NCBI RefSeq assembly: GCF_900142415.1
Contig: NZ_FRAU01000005.1
Coordinates: forward strand, 99,854 to 163,853
Length of the DNA stretch: 64,000 nucleotides
Direction of reading: 5' to 3'
Origin: Rhodothermus profundi
GTDB taxonomy: Bacteria; Bacteroidota; Rhodothermia; Rhodothermales; Rhodothermaceae
Of the stretch, positions 1 to 9,064 are shown piece after piece. The notes beneath the pieces are model-generated. The model did not search any database and was not told the origin of the DNA. It worked only from the letters and a program-made list of their open reading frames with translations. Numbering within the stretch: position 1 is the stretch's first letter; every line of letters begins with the position of its first letter. A program made the position numbers and the translations under genes.

Positions 1-88
1 AATACTTGTACTGCCCACGTCCCGGCAGCAGATGAAAGGAAAAACCCTCCGGCGCCGCTTTCCAGAATGCCTTCAGCTTCTCGTACAT
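1..88 (-). CDS. Hypothetical protein, N-terminal part only
   Basis: An open frame reads leftward off the window edge from an ATG at 86-88. Only 29 residues are visible, beginning MYEKLKAFWKAAPEGFSFHL. A purine-rich AAGAAGG lies about 11 bases upstream, and a perfect 7-3-7 palindrome sits just ahead of it, as expected for a regulated start. The visible part has no signal peptide or recognisable motif. The palindrome resembles a DtxR/MntR-type metal-regulator box, so a role in metal or haem handling is possible but is inference only. The frame stays open for several codons upstream of the ATG, so the start is not fully fixed. Confidence 0.5.
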   Translation of the reverse strand, partial: MYEKLKAFWKAAPEGFSFHLLPGRGQYKY

Positions 89-104
89 CTTACCACCGGC
101 CTTC

Positions 105-121
105 TTTAGACGTTGTCTAAA
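105..121. promoter_or_regulatory. Perfect palindrome TTTAGACgttGTCTAAA, likely operator
   Basis: Two 7-base arms are separated by 3 bases and lie 17-33 bases ahead of the start of the truncated leftward gene. The flanks are AT-rich. The size and the TTTAGAC/GTCTAAA arms resemble operators of DtxR/MntR-type metal regulators. The position next to the ribosome binding site fits repression of the leftward gene. The regulator assignment is inference. Confidence 0.5.
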
Positions 122-205
122 TTAACAAATTTCTCTGACAGAAAGTGCCGGCAGGATGTGAAGTTTGTATGGGTTCTGAGGAAGGAGGCCGGTGCGCGTT
201 CTATC

Positions 206-238
206 AACAAAAAAACCGCTCTCCGAGGAGAGCGGTTT
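206..238 (-). terminator. Rho-independent terminator of the FKBP isomerase gene
   Basis: An 11-bp perfect stem (213-223 with 228-238) with a 4-base loop is followed, reading leftward, by a run of seven T interrupted only afterwards. It lies 25 bases past the stop codon of the isomerase gene. Confidence 0.88.
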
Positions 239-262
239 GCTGGCAAACAGCACAGAGACCTA

Positions 263-691
263 TCAGTCGATAGCGATTAGTTCGATTTCGAAGGTCAGAT
301 CTTCGCCAGCCAGCGGATGGTTCGCATCAATGGTTACGGTTTCGTCCGTCAGAGCGGCTACCGTAACCGGAATGACGCGGCCGTCCTGCAGCCGAAGCTG
401 TAGTTGTTGCCCGACAGCCAGTTCCAGATCCGGCGCTACCTGATCGCGTCCGACCTCAATGAGCAGATCTTCGCGCCGAGGGCCATAGGCGTCTTCGGCC
501 GCAATGGTGACCGTCTTGGTCTCGCCGGGCTCCATGCCGATAACCGCCTGTTCGAAGCCGGGGATGACCTCGCCTTCGCCCAGGGTGAATTCGAGCGGCT
601 CACGGTCCCGAGACGAGTCGAAGATGGTGCCGTCCTGAAGGCGACCGGTGTAGTGAACCTTGACGTGGTCGCCTGCTTTTGCCTGTGCCAC
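263..691 (-). CDS. slyD: FKBP-type peptidyl-prolyl cis-trans isomerase, SlyD-like
   Basis: The 142-residue product is a SlyD-type FKBP that isomerises X-Pro bonds and acts as a folding chaperone in the cytoplasm. The N-terminal FKBP half is clear (GDHVKVHYTGRLQDGTIFDS, then GEGEVIPGFEQAVIGM). The middle is an IF/flap chaperone insert (EDAYGPRREDLLIEV) and the chain ends with the returning strand NHPLAGEDLTFEIELI. I chose the GTG at 689-691 because AGGAGC lies at 699-704 and the conserved fold starts right there; a longer reading frame upstream has no family similarity. The C-terminal His-rich metal tail of E. coli SlyD is absent, as in many bacteria. The gene is monocistronic with its own terminator. 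Confidence 0.92.
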   Translation of the reverse strand: MAQAKAGDHVKVHYTGRLQDGTIFDSSRDREPLEFTLGEGEVIPGFEQAVIGMEPGETKTVTIAAEDAYGPRREDLLIEVGRDQVAPDLELAVGQQLQLRLQDGRVIPVTVAALTDETVTIDANHPLAGEDLTFEIELIAID

Positions 692-794
692 GATGTACGC
701 TCCTGATTTGCGTGTGAGGGTTGGATACTTTTGAGTCCAAACGGGTTGTGCCTTAAAAAGTTCACTGCCCGCTGCATTTTCCTGGCAAGCGTCG

Positions 795-1412
795 ATGGAA
801 GAACGCCTCAATACCCTGACCCATGGTATCGGATTGCTACTAAGTCTCCTGGGAACAGGCTGGCTCTGGCAATCAAACGGCAGCGGTACCCTTCCGCAAC
901 GGATCGCCAGTATGGTCTTCGGTTTTAGCCTGATCCTGCTGTATCTGGCCTCTACGCTTTACCACGGCGTGCGCCAGCCGGCCTGTAAGCAGCGGCTGCG
1001 CGTTGTTGACCATGTGGCGATTTATCTGCTTATTGCCGGCACCTACACGCCCTTTCTGGTGGCTTACGTGCCCATGCCCTGGCGCCTGGTGCTGCTTAGC
1101 GTGGTCTGGACGCTGGCTCTGAGCGGGATGATTTTCGAGGGGCTGTTCACCGGACGTTTTCCCCGTCTTTCTACTGCGTTCTACGTGGCCCTGGGCTGGC
1201 TGGCCGTACTGATGCTCCCGTTGCTGTGGCGCCATTTACCGCCAGGAGCCCTGGAGCTGATCATAGCTGGTGGTCTGGTTTACACGGGCGGTGTATTGTT
1301 CTATCGCTGGCACCGCCTGCCTTTTCATCACACTATCTGGCACCTGTTCGTACTGGCGGGCAGTGCCTTGCATTACGTAGCCGTGCTGCGCTACGGAGCT
1401 CCGGGTTCCTGA
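795..1412 (+). CDS. trhA: Hemolysin III family (PAQR-like) membrane protein
   Basis: The 205-residue integral membrane protein has about seven hydrophobic segments. It carries the family's conserved polar residues: THGIG near residue 9, STLYHG near residue 53, DHVAIYLLIAGTYTPF near residue 75, and the C-terminal HTIWHLFVLAGSALHY. In the PAQR/HlyIII superfamily these His, Asp and Ser residues form a metal site associated with a hydrolase-like activity. Bacterial members have been linked to membrane homeostasis. The gene is divergent from the isomerase, and its last 22 bases overlap the 3' end of the opposing lipoprotein gene. No strong ribosome binding site is visible before the ATG. Confidence 0.88.
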   Translation: MEERLNTLTHGIGLLLSLLGTGWLWQSNGSGTLPQRIASMVFGFSLILLYLASTLYHGVRQPACKQRLRVVDHVAIYLLIAGTYTPFLVAYVPMPWRLVLLSVVWTLALSGMIFEGLFTGRFPRLSTAFYVALGWLAVLMLPLLWRHLPPGALELIIAGGLVYTGGVLFYRWHRLPFHHTIWHLFVLAGSALHYVAVLRYGAPGS

Positions 1413-2293
1413 AGCACCGTGTCCGGTGGTAAAGGGCGCAACAGCGTATCCGCGGGCAGCAGACCGTTGGGTCCGCTGCCCCGTAACACGATATCGCCGT
1501 GCTCTGTCTGGAGCATCACGCGCGCGCGTCCCTGTCCGAGCCGCCCATCGAAGCGCGCGCCGGCAACACCGCGGGGGTGCAGTTGTCGTTCGGTAAAACG
1601 CAACCCTTCGACGCGCACGGCACCGGCTTCCGTTTCGGCGCGCACCTGCACGTCGGCGTTCGGCGGAAGCGTCAGCCACAGGTCTCCGTTTGCGGTCTGG
1701 ACCGTTACGATCGCATCAACTGGCACCCGCCGGAAATGCACCGAAACCGATCCATTTTGGAGGTGGACGTCCAGACTGTCAGCCGCTCCGCGCACATGCA
1801 CCTCGCCTGCCGCCAGCCTTATCTGCAGAGGACCTTCGAGGCCTACCAGCTGCACGTTGCCCCCGGAGCGTCTGACGACGACCCGAGCGTTGCGCGGCAC
1901 ACGGCCCGTCACATGCACCTGTGCCAGCGCAGGTTGCCGGGCTTCCATTCGATACCGGAAAACGCGCGCTGTGCCTTCCTCATGCAGCTTTATCTCGCGC
2001 AGCGTCCGGCGGGCGGCGGCCTCACTGGCGCCTCGCCCTATCCGAATAAAGGTAAGGCGGGCCACCTCTTCAGGGGTTCCTCGGAGCACAACCCGTCCGC
2101 TCAGCCCTTCCAGCACCAGCGCACGGCCGGCCAGCAAAACACCGCGCTGGAGCGTGTCGGTTGCCTGGGCCACGCCAGGCAGGAGCGTCCCCTCTTCCGT
2201 CTGGCCTACGCCGGGTGATTGCCGACAGGCCATCACCCCTACCAGCAAGCCCAGCAGACCGGCCTGCACCATGGAAGCGTGTGCCTTGCTCAT
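1391..2293 (-). CDS. DUF4097-type beta-helical lipoprotein
   Basis: The 300-residue protein begins with a lipoprotein signal ending in VMAC, making Cys23 the lipidated residue. The body is a series of short beta repeats (GNVQLVGLEGPLQIRLAAG, then SLDVHLQNGSVSVHF, then TANGDLWLTLPPNADVQV), typical of the DUF4097/DUF4098 adhesin-like beta-helix found in cell-surface proteins of Bacteroidota-related phyla. No catalytic residues are evident. It is the last gene of the leftward run from mrdA, 80 bases behind ftsX, and its 3' end overlaps the converging hemolysin III gene by 22 bases. A structural envelope role is the most that can be said. Confidence 0.75.
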   Translation of the reverse strand: MSKAHASMVQAGLLGLLVGVMACRQSPGVGQTEEGTLLPGVAQATDTLQRGVLLAGRALVLEGLSGRVVLRGTPEEVARLTFIRIGRGASEAAARRTLREIKLHEEGTARVFRYRMEARQPALAQVHVTGRVPRNARVVVRRSGGNVQLVGLEGPLQIRLAAGEVHVRGAADSLDVHLQNGSVSVHFRRVPVDAIVTVQTANGDLWLTLPPNADVQVRAETEAGAVRVEGLRFTERQLHPRGVAGARFDGRLGQGRARVMLQTEHGDIVLRGSGPNGLLPADTLLRPLPPDTVLQEPGAP

Positions 2294-2373
2294 GATAGGG
2301 GCCCCGGTGTGTGCGTCTGGAAAGATACGCCCGGATCGATAAGCTTACAATGCCAGAGAGCCTTTCTGCTGCT

Positions 2374-3255
2374 TCAGTGCAGGGGCACCCTCCGGATGAA
2401 GCGGCGCGCGGCCCAGGCGGCCCCGAACCAGCCCAGCATCACTCCGGCCAGCACAATACTTCCGAGCAGGCCAAGCAGGAACGGTCCGTGATCCCCTTCA
2501 AGCTGAGGCAAGTAGCCTGCTACCAACTGATAGCACAACGCCACAATCCCGGCAGCCAGCAGACCCGCCACAAGCCCCTGTACCATGCCTTCAATCACAA
2601 AAGGCCGTCGGATAAAACGGTCTGTGGCGCCCACCAGCTTCATGGTGCGAATAAGCAACCGCCGCGCATAGACCGTCAGACGAATTGTATTGGCTACCAG
2701 AAAGATAGCCGCCAGCACCACCAGAAGCCCCAGGGCCAGCCCGACCAGAGAGATCAGCCGCAGATTTTGCTGCACCTTGAGCAGCAGGGGCTGGTTAAAG
2801 ACCACCTCATCAACATGATTCCAGGTTGACAGCCAGGCGACCATGCGGGCCAGCGTATCGGGCGCGGCCATGGAAGGTTCAAAGCGCACGCGAATGGAAG
2901 CAGGTAGAAAAGGCTCGTCCAGAAACACTTCCCCTTCCTCGCCAAATTCTTCCAGAAAAATCTGCCGGGCTTCTTCGCGTGAGATGTAGCGGGCTTCGGC
3001 CACGCCAGGAATCGCCTGCACGCGGGCGTAGAGCGCGCGCGCTACGTTTTCGTCTACGTCGTCTTCCAGAAAGATTTCAATTTCCCCGACGCGCTGGCGC
3101 AGCCAGTTTGTTACCTGGTGCGCATGATAGCCCACAGCGGCGAACAGTCCGATCAGTACCAGCGCCACCGTCATCGCACTTGTGGCAGCCACGGTGGCAA
3201 AGCGCGCCCGACGCAGTCCGGCCAGTCCTTCGCGTATGCTATACGCTAACGACAT
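2374..3255 (-). CDS. ftsX: Cell-division ABC transporter permease FtsX
   Basis: The 293-residue membrane protein has the FtsX plan: a cytoplasmic N-terminus, a first membrane helix at about 22-42, and an extracellular domain carrying the IEIFLEDDVDE strand and the ARYISREEAR segment. Three C-terminal helices follow, with the conserved loop RRLLIRTMKLVGATDRFIRRPF that contacts the ATPase FtsE. With FtsE it couples division to activation of peptidoglycan hydrolases. No ftsE is in this window, so the partner must be encoded elsewhere, as in other bacteria of this group. The gene is 9 bases downstream of pheA and probably co-transcribed with it. Confidence 0.92.
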   Translation of the reverse strand: MSLAYSIREGLAGLRRARFATVAATSAMTVALVLIGLFAAVGYHAHQVTNWLRQRVGEIEIFLEDDVDENVARALYARVQAIPGVAEARYISREEARQIFLEEFGEEGEVFLDEPFLPASIRVRFEPSMAAPDTLARMVAWLSTWNHVDEVVFNQPLLLKVQQNLRLISLVGLALGLLVVLAAIFLVANTIRLTVYARRLLIRTMKLVGATDRFIRRPFVIEGMVQGLVAGLLAAGIVALCYQLVAGYLPQLEGDHGPFLLGLLGSIVLAGVMLGWFGAAWAARRFIRRVPLH

Positions 3256-3264
3256 CGCCTTCGC

Positions 3265-4122
3265 TCAGTCGACACGTCTACCCCGGGGGTACGAGCCCAG
3301 CACGCGCACAAAGGCTGCCACCTCGGCCAGATGATCCAGTGCGCGTTGCACGGCTTGTTCGTGCACAGAGCCCGCCACATCCAGATAAAACAGATAGCTA
3401 CCGGGCATCCCTACCAGAGGGCGGCTCTCAATCTTATACAGGTCCAGATCGCGCAACGCGAACACAGCTAAGCTCTTGAACAGGGCGCCTGGCACGTTCT
3501 CGCGCAGGGCAAACACAATCGATGTTTTCATCGTTCCCGGAGGCCCTTTGGGGGGCTCGATGTCAGCGCGCGCCAGCACCAGAAAACGCGTATAGTTCTG
3601 CGGGTGGCTCTCAATGCCCGAAGCCAGCACCTCCAGCCCATATTTGGCCGCTGCCCGTAATCCAGCAATGGCCGCCGCCTTCGGGTCGTTCATTTCGGCC
3701 ACCATGCGGGCAGCTCCGGCCGTGTCATACGCGGGGATCGCTTCTGCATGGTGCAGGTGGGTGCGCAAATAGGCCTGGCACTGGCCAAGTGCCTGGGGAT
3801 GCGAGTAAACCCGTTGAATCTGCTTGATGCGACTGCCCGGCAGTCCCAGCAGGTGATGCCGAATGCGCAGCTCCAGCTCGCCGACAATGCTTACGGCATG
3901 CGCCCGCAGCAGGTCGTAGTTGACGTGCACGCTGCCAAACAGCGAGTTTTCGATCGGAATCATGGCCCGGTCTACCTGACCCTTTTCCAGCGTTTCGAAG
4001 ACCGCCTCGAAGTCTGGCAGCGGTACCGGTTCAACCTGCGCCGCGCCAAAGTAGGCCCAGATCGCCTCTTCGCTGAAGGCGCCTGGTTCCCCCTGGAAGG
4101 CTACGGTGAGTTTGCGTGCCAT
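3265..4122 (-). CDS. pheA: Prephenate dehydratase
   Basis: The 285-residue monofunctional enzyme converts prephenate to phenylpyruvate in phenylalanine synthesis. The catalytic domain shows GEPGAFSEEA at the N-terminus, the MIPIENSLFGSV segment, and the Thr-Arg-Phe triad in NYTRFLVLA, whose Thr is catalytic. The C-terminal third is an ACT regulatory domain with the phenylalanine-binding ESRP in KIESRPLVGMPGSYLFYLD, so feedback inhibition by Phe is expected. No chorismate mutase domain is fused. The start lies 1 base after the argS stop, and ftsX follows after 9 bases. Confidence 0.96.
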   Translation of the reverse strand: MARKLTVAFQGEPGAFSEEAIWAYFGAAQVEPVPLPDFEAVFETLEKGQVDRAMIPIENSLFGSVHVNYDLLRAHAVSIVGELELRIRHHLLGLPGSRIKQIQRVYSHPQALGQCQAYLRTHLHHAEAIPAYDTAGAARMVAEMNDPKAAAIAGLRAAAKYGLEVLASGIESHPQNYTRFLVLARADIEPPKGPPGTMKTSIVFALRENVPGALFKSLAVFALRDLDLYKIESRPLVGMPGSYLFYLDVAGSVHEQAVQRALDHLAEVAAFVRVLGSYPRGRRVD

Positions 4123-4123
4123 G

Positions 4124-5818
4124 CTACATGCGTTCCGGTGCGGAGATGCCCAGCACGTTCAGGCCGTTTGCCAGGACCAGGCGCGTTGCCCGCGCCAGCG
4201 CCAGACGCGCCTGCGCCAGCGGCTCAGGCTCCCCAATGATGCGGCAGTGGTCATAGAATTTTGTGAAGGCAACCGCTACCTCACGCAAATACGTGGCCAC
4301 GCGGTGCGGCTCGTACGTCCGTGCCGCCTCCTGAATGACCTCCGGGAAACGCATCAGCTCCTTGATCAGTCCCGTTTCGGCTTCGTGGCGGAGCAGCGTC
4401 AGGTCTGGATTCGGACGTTCCGTCAACCCCACCTCGCTGGCCTTCCGCATGATAGAGCAAATGCGCGCATGCGCATATTGCAAGTAGAAGACCGGATTTT
4501 TTTCACTGACCTCGCGCGCCAGGTCCAGATCAAACTCCAGATGCGTGTTCGGGGAGCGCATCAAAAAGAAGAAGCGGGTAACGTCTTCGCCCACCTCATC
4601 CATCAATTCGTCAAGCGTTACATAAGTAGCCCGGCGGGTAGACATCTTCACCGGTTCCCCTCCTCGCACCAGCGTAACAAACTGATAGATGACCACATCC
4701 ACCTTTCGTACGTCGTAGCCGAGCACCTCCAGCGCCCGGAGCACATCGGGATACGTGGCGATGTGGTCGGCGCCAAAGACATCGACGATACGCTCAAATC
4801 CTCGCTCAAATTTGGTTATATGATAGGCAATGTCGGGCAGCCGATACGTGGGCTCGCCCGTCCGCTTGACCAGCACCGTGTCCTGGTGCTTACCCAGCGC
4901 GCTGGTGCGGAACCAGACCGCTCCGTCTTTCTCATAAACATACCCCTTTTCGCGAAGCGCCTCGACAACTTCCCATACGCTGCCGTTCTCGTAGAGCGTA
5001 TGCTCGTTGAAGAAGCTATCCATATGAATGCCCAGACGGGCAAGCGTGCGTCGAATCTCTTCAAAGATGGCCTTTTCAGCCGCTTCTTTGAAGGGCGTCA
5101 GGTCTTCCACATCACGCAGCGCGTCGCCGCATTGCTCATAGAGGCGCCGGGCAATGTCAATGATGTAATCGCCCAGATATCCGTCTTCGGGAAAGGGTTC
5201 GGGCACTTCTACCCATTCTCCTTCGGCCACCTGGATTTTTTTAGTGGGAAGCTGGGGATCGACCAGCGCCAGGTAGCGCGCCCGCACCGACGCGCCGAGC
5301 ACGCGCATCTGGCGACCGGCGTCGTTGTAGTAGTACTCGCGCGTTACGCGGTAGCCGATCCACTCAAGCAAATTCGCAATGGTGTCGCCCAGCACGGCGT
5401 TCCGACCATGTCCCACCGTGAGCGGCCCGGTGGGGTTAGCACTGACGTACTCCACGATGGCAGGCCGTCCCTCTCCCAGGTTGCTCCGGCCATATTGCTC
5501 ACCGGCTTCCAGGATATCGGCCAGCACCTGGATCAGGTAGTCCGAGGCAAAGCGGAAGTTCAGAAAACCAGGACCGGCCACTTCCACGGAGGCAACGCGC
5601 CGCGGGTCGAGCGGCAGCGCCCGCAACCGCTCCGCAATTTCCTCGGCGATCTGGCGCGGAGGCCGTTTCAGATATCGGGCCAACTGCATGGCCGCATTCG
5701 TGGCCAGATCACCGTGCGCGGGATTATTGGGTTTTTCTAGTTCCGGCCGGAAATCTTCCGGCACGCCCTCAAGGGTGCGCAACACCTGGCGGAGCGCTGC
5801 TTCAATGTATGCTTTCAT
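4124..5818 (-). CDS. argS: Arginyl-tRNA synthetase
   Basis: The 564-residue class Ia synthetase attaches arginine to its tRNA. The N-terminal Add1 domain is followed by the HIGH-type motif in ANPTGPLTVGHGRN (His of the usual GPLHVGH is Thr here). The KMSKS counterpart is EPVKMSTRR, and the C-terminal DALR anticodon-binding domain starts near YAHARICSIMRKA. The start at MKAYIEAALR was chosen because it matches the usual ArgRS N-terminus and has GAGGAAAA upstream; a 38-residue longer frame has no family similarity. It sits between rodA (64 bases upstream) and pheA (1 base downstream). Confidence 0.96.
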   Translation of the reverse strand: MKAYIEAALRQVLRTLEGVPEDFRPELEKPNNPAHGDLATNAAMQLARYLKRPPRQIAEEIAERLRALPLDPRRVASVEVAGPGFLNFRFASDYLIQVLADILEAGEQYGRSNLGEGRPAIVEYVSANPTGPLTVGHGRNAVLGDTIANLLEWIGYRVTREYYYNDAGRQMRVLGASVRARYLALVDPQLPTKKIQVAEGEWVEVPEPFPEDGYLGDYIIDIARRLYEQCGDALRDVEDLTPFKEAAEKAIFEEIRRTLARLGIHMDSFFNEHTLYENGSVWEVVEALREKGYVYEKDGAVWFRTSALGKHQDTVLVKRTGEPTYRLPDIAYHITKFERGFERIVDVFGADHIATYPDVLRALEVLGYDVRKVDVVIYQFVTLVRGGEPVKMSTRRATYVTLDELMDEVGEDVTRFFFLMRSPNTHLEFDLDLAREVSEKNPVFYLQYAHARICSIMRKASEVGLTERPNPDLTLLRHEAETGLIKELMRFPEVIQEAARTYEPHRVATYLREVAVAFTKFYDHCRIIGEPEPLAQARLALARATRLVLANGLNVLGISAPERM

Positions 5819-5882
5819 TGCTGTTGGACAGTTTTCCTCAACCGACACCGGCGCGAATCTACAAAAAAGCGGCCCCGCAAGT

Positions 5883-7139
5883 TCAGACAAAGATTGAAAA
5901 GTCGTCGCGCCGCAGATGCAGATTGAGCACAACCGCTAACATCAAGGTATTGGCCAGAAGCGACGACCCTCCATAGGACAGGAAAGGCAGGGGAATGCCG
6001 ATTACGGGCAATAGCCCTGTTGCCATCCCGATGTTGATGAACACGTGCACCAGAATCACCCCCGCCACACCGGCTGCCACCATCAGCCCGAAAGGATGGC
6101 GGCATTGCGTGCCAAGCTGAATGAGCCGCACCAGCAACAGCCCAAAAAGCACCAGCACCAGCGCCGCCCCGACGAAACCAAACTCTTCTCCGATCACACT
6201 GAAGATGAAGTCGGTGGACTGTTCGGGCACGTAGGCTCCCTGCGTCTGCGTACCCTGCATAAATCCTTTACCCCAGAGGCCACCCGAACCAATGGCAGCT
6301 TTGGACTGCACCAGGTGAAAACCGTACGTCTGACGATAGGCTTCGGCTTCAGGATTGGTAAACGAAAGCACACGGGCCAACTGATAGGGCTTCAGCACAT
6401 AGGCCAGCGCGAAGGACGCCACAGCGGCCGTTCCCCCGGTAAAGAGTCCTGCAAGCGCGCCCATGTACGTTTCGCGCGTATGCCAGAAGATGCCCAGCGT
6501 AAAGAGCACGGCAAATGCCACGGCCGCCGGCCAGGAGATAAGCGTCAGGTAGCCTGCTACCGCAGGCGAGATCACCAGCAGCACTGTGGCAACCGGAAGG
6601 CCGCTCCAGAAGAGCATAATGGGAACCAGGGCCAGAAAGACCAGCGCCGTTCCCATGTCGTTCTGCCCGATGATAAGGGCAGCAGGCACCAGGATAAGCC
6701 CTACAGCGCCCAGAGCGTAACGGACCGTGTCGATGCGTGCCTGACGGGTTGACAGTAAGCGGGCAACCGCCAGCACGGTCCCTACTTTGGCCAGTTCAGA
6801 CGTCTGGAAACCGATGGGACCAAGGTAGAGCCAGGCTTTTGCCCCATTGATTTCGCGTCCAACGGCCAGCGTGAGCAGCAGTAGCGCAATGGTTGCGCCA
6901 TAAATGGGATAGGCCATGCTCTGGAAAAAGCGGGCGGGCAACAACAATACGACGCCCAGCGCAGCCAGTGAAAGACCGGCCCAGAGGAGCTGCCGTTCAA
7001 AGTTATCCTGCACGTTCTGTGAAAGAAATTCGGCAGCAGGGCCGTGCGTCGTGCTATAAAGAGCGACCAGCCCCGCTATTACCAGGGCGGCCCATAGGAG
7101 CATAAGCAGCACATCCGGTTTACGAGCAAGACGAGCCAT
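5883..7139 (-). CDS. rodA: Rod-shape-determining glycosyltransferase RodA
   Basis: The 418-residue SEDS-family protein has about ten membrane helices. It polymerises lipid II glycan strands for side-wall growth together with the transpeptidase PBP2. SEDS signatures are visible: SELAKVGTVLA early, IIGQNDMGTALVF (the E/D-x-D-x-G-T segment), QSTDFIFSVIGEEFGFVGA, and the C-terminal VIGIPLPFLSYGGSSLLANT. The start MARLARKPD lies 4 bases after the mrdA stop, which implies translational coupling. Pairing with mrdA rather than ftsI marks it as RodA and not FtsW. Confidence 0.95.
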   Translation of the reverse strand: MARLARKPDVLLMLLWAALVIAGLVALYSTTHGPAAEFLSQNVQDNFERQLLWAGLSLAALGVVLLLPARFFQSMAYPIYGATIALLLLTLAVGREINGAKAWLYLGPIGFQTSELAKVGTVLAVARLLSTRQARIDTVRYALGAVGLILVPAALIIGQNDMGTALVFLALVPIMLFWSGLPVATVLLVISPAVAGYLTLISWPAAVAFAVLFTLGIFWHTRETYMGALAGLFTGGTAAVASFALAYVLKPYQLARVLSFTNPEAEAYRQTYGFHLVQSKAAIGSGGLWGKGFMQGTQTQGAYVPEQSTDFIFSVIGEEFGFVGAALVLVLFGLLLVRLIQLGTQCRHPFGLMVAAGVAGVILVHVFINIGMATGLLPVIGIPLPFLSYGGSSLLANTLMLAVVLNLHLRRDDFSIFV

Positions 7140-7143
7140 AGGA

Positions 7144-8994
7144 CTATTGCGAAGCGGCCTGGGTAAGGGCGGGTGCGTCCAGCGGTTGACTTCGTTGGCG
7201 GAGCACGTGCTCAAGCATATAGCGGCGCTGAGGCGTAGCAGCCACCTTTCCCGTCAGGTACAGTTCCGCCATAAGGCTGGCGATAGGAGCCGCAACGGTA
7301 GCGCCAAAACCTGCATTTTCCACCAGCACGGCAATGGCTATTTGCGGATCATCATAGGGAGCAAACATGATAAAGAGCGAGTGGTCCTTACGGCCGCCGG
7401 GAGCCTGCGCGGTACCCGTCTTCCCTCCACTTGGAATGCCGGGGATCTGCACCCACCGGGCCGTCCCTTTTTCCATCACGCGCCGCATGCCTTCCCGGAC
7501 AACCTGAAAGTGTTCGGGTTTAATGGGGATGGGTTCAGGAGGGGGCAACTGCGGTTTCAGCACTTCGCCGGTCTCCGGATGCACAAGCTCGCGGACCAGA
7601 TGAGGGGGGTAGAGCGTACCGCCGTTGGCGATAGCAGCCACGTAGCGGGCCAGTTGCATCGGCGTTACGGTCATGTCGCCCTGCCCGATGCCCAGGTTGA
7701 TCGTGTAGCCGGCCGTCCAGCCGTTAGGATAGCGCCGGTTGTAATAGGCTGAGTCGGGAATCAGGCCAGGATTTTGCTCTGCAATATCCATAGGAATGGG
7801 CACGCCAAACCCAAAACGATTGGCCCAGCGCCGGAGCGTGTTTACATCAAGGCGCATCATTACCGTAAAAAAGAAGGTGTTGCAGGACTTTTCAATGGCT
7901 TCACGCACGCTGAGCGATCCGTGCGCCCCTCCATGACACCGGAAAAATCGTCGCCCCAGCCGATAGCCGCCTGGGCAGTAGATGGTGCTGCGCGCCGTAA
8001 TTACGCCTTCTTGCAACCCCACCAGTGCCATAAAGGGCTTCCAGGTTGACCCGGGCGGGACGCCGCTCATTGTGGCCCGGTTGAACAGCGGCTTTTCAGG
8101 ACTCATGGTCAGGTAGCGCCAGGTTTCCGGATCAATAGGCCCGGAGAGCAATGCAGGGTCGAAGTCCGGCATGCTCACCAGGGCAATGATCTCCCCGCTG
8201 TTCGGATCGAGCGCTACCGCAGCCCCTCGTTTACCGACAAAGAGGGTCTCGGCGAGAGCCTGCACGCGATAATCCAGCCCCAGGTATAAGTCGTAGCCGC
8301 TGATCGGCGGCACATCCTCGGCTCCTTCGCGGTAGGGCTTGATCTCCTGCCCATGGATATTGACCAGCTTAAAGGCGCGTCCTGGCACGCCCCGAAGCGC
8401 CTTTTCGTAGAACTTCTCCAGCCCTGCCTTGCCGATACGATCCCCCATCACATAGCCCTCGCTTCGAAGCTGCTCCAGTTCGGTGCGGGTAATCTCGCGC
8501 ACGTAACCCAGGGCGTGCGCTGCGCGGGCGGGCGTATGGTAGCGTCGACGCTGGTCAATTTCGTACTGGACGCCAGGCAGGCGGTACAGGTTTTCAACCA
8601 CCCGACTGAACGTCTCGAACGACAGGTCCGTAAACACCCGGCTGGGACGATAGGCGCTCCAGGCGCGAGCCTGCGCTAGCCGACGGGCTACTACCGAGTC
8701 AGGCACTTCCAACAACCGGGCCAGCAGGGGAATATTCCTGGGGTCAAAATACCGGGGCGTAATCAACAGCGAATAGGCGGGCGCATTGTCAACAAGCAAC
8801 ACGCCGTTACGGTCGTAGATGGCACCCCGGGCCGGCATGACGCGCTGCTCGCGCACGGCATTGTTGCGCGACTCACCTGCATACAGCTCGGCCTGCCAGA
8901 GCTGCATCTGGGCCAGCCGAAGCAGCAATAGCCCGAGCAGCAGAACAATCACCCCGGCAAAAATTCGTGCCCGAACCCGGTAGTCTACCATCAT
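7144..8994 (-). CDS. mrdA: Penicillin-binding protein 2, elongation transpeptidase
   Basis: The 616-residue class B PBP cross-links peptidoglycan during elongation. It has one N-terminal membrane anchor (about residues 9-28), a pedestal domain starting RVMPARGAIYDRNG, and the transpeptidase domain with nucleophile Ser316 in PPGSTWKPF (SxxK), SCN at about 370-372, and KTGTA near residue 530. The start is one of two adjacent ATG codons. mreC and mreD, often just upstream, are absent; instead an intergenic region with a 17-bp palindrome separates it from a divergent peptidase gene. It forms a unit with rodA and probably the following argS-pheA-ftsX. Confidence 0.96.
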   Translation of the reverse strand: MMVDYRVRARIFAGVIVLLLGLLLLRLAQMQLWQAELYAGESRNNAVREQRVMPARGAIYDRNGVLLVDNAPAYSLLITPRYFDPRNIPLLARLLEVPDSVVARRLAQARAWSAYRPSRVFTDLSFETFSRVVENLYRLPGVQYEIDQRRRYHTPARAAHALGYVREITRTELEQLRSEGYVMGDRIGKAGLEKFYEKALRGVPGRAFKLVNIHGQEIKPYREGAEDVPPISGYDLYLGLDYRVQALAETLFVGKRGAAVALDPNSGEIIALVSMPDFDPALLSGPIDPETWRYLTMSPEKPLFNRATMSGVPPGSTWKPFMALVGLQEGVITARSTIYCPGGYRLGRRFFRCHGGAHGSLSVREAIEKSCNTFFFTVMMRLDVNTLRRWANRFGFGVPIPMDIAEQNPGLIPDSAYYNRRYPNGWTAGYTINLGIGQGDMTVTPMQLARYVAAIANGGTLYPPHLVRELVHPETGEVLKPQLPPPEPIPIKPEHFQVVREGMRRVMEKGTARWVQIPGIPSGGKTGTAQAPGGRKDHSLFIMFAPYDDPQIAIAVLVENAGFGATVAAPIASLMAELYLTGKVAATPQRRYMLEHVLRQRSQPLDAPALTQAASQ

Positions 8995-9064
8995 GCGCGT
9001 CCGCTAATCTGCCCTTTCAAGATCTGACCGGTACTCCTGTTCCATTTTTGCTACATCCTATTGT

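Noticed and set aside
4106-5740. A 544-codon open frame on the plus strand
   Set aside because: It lies antisense to argS, whose motifs are unmistakable; the frame is an artefact of high GC and codon bias.
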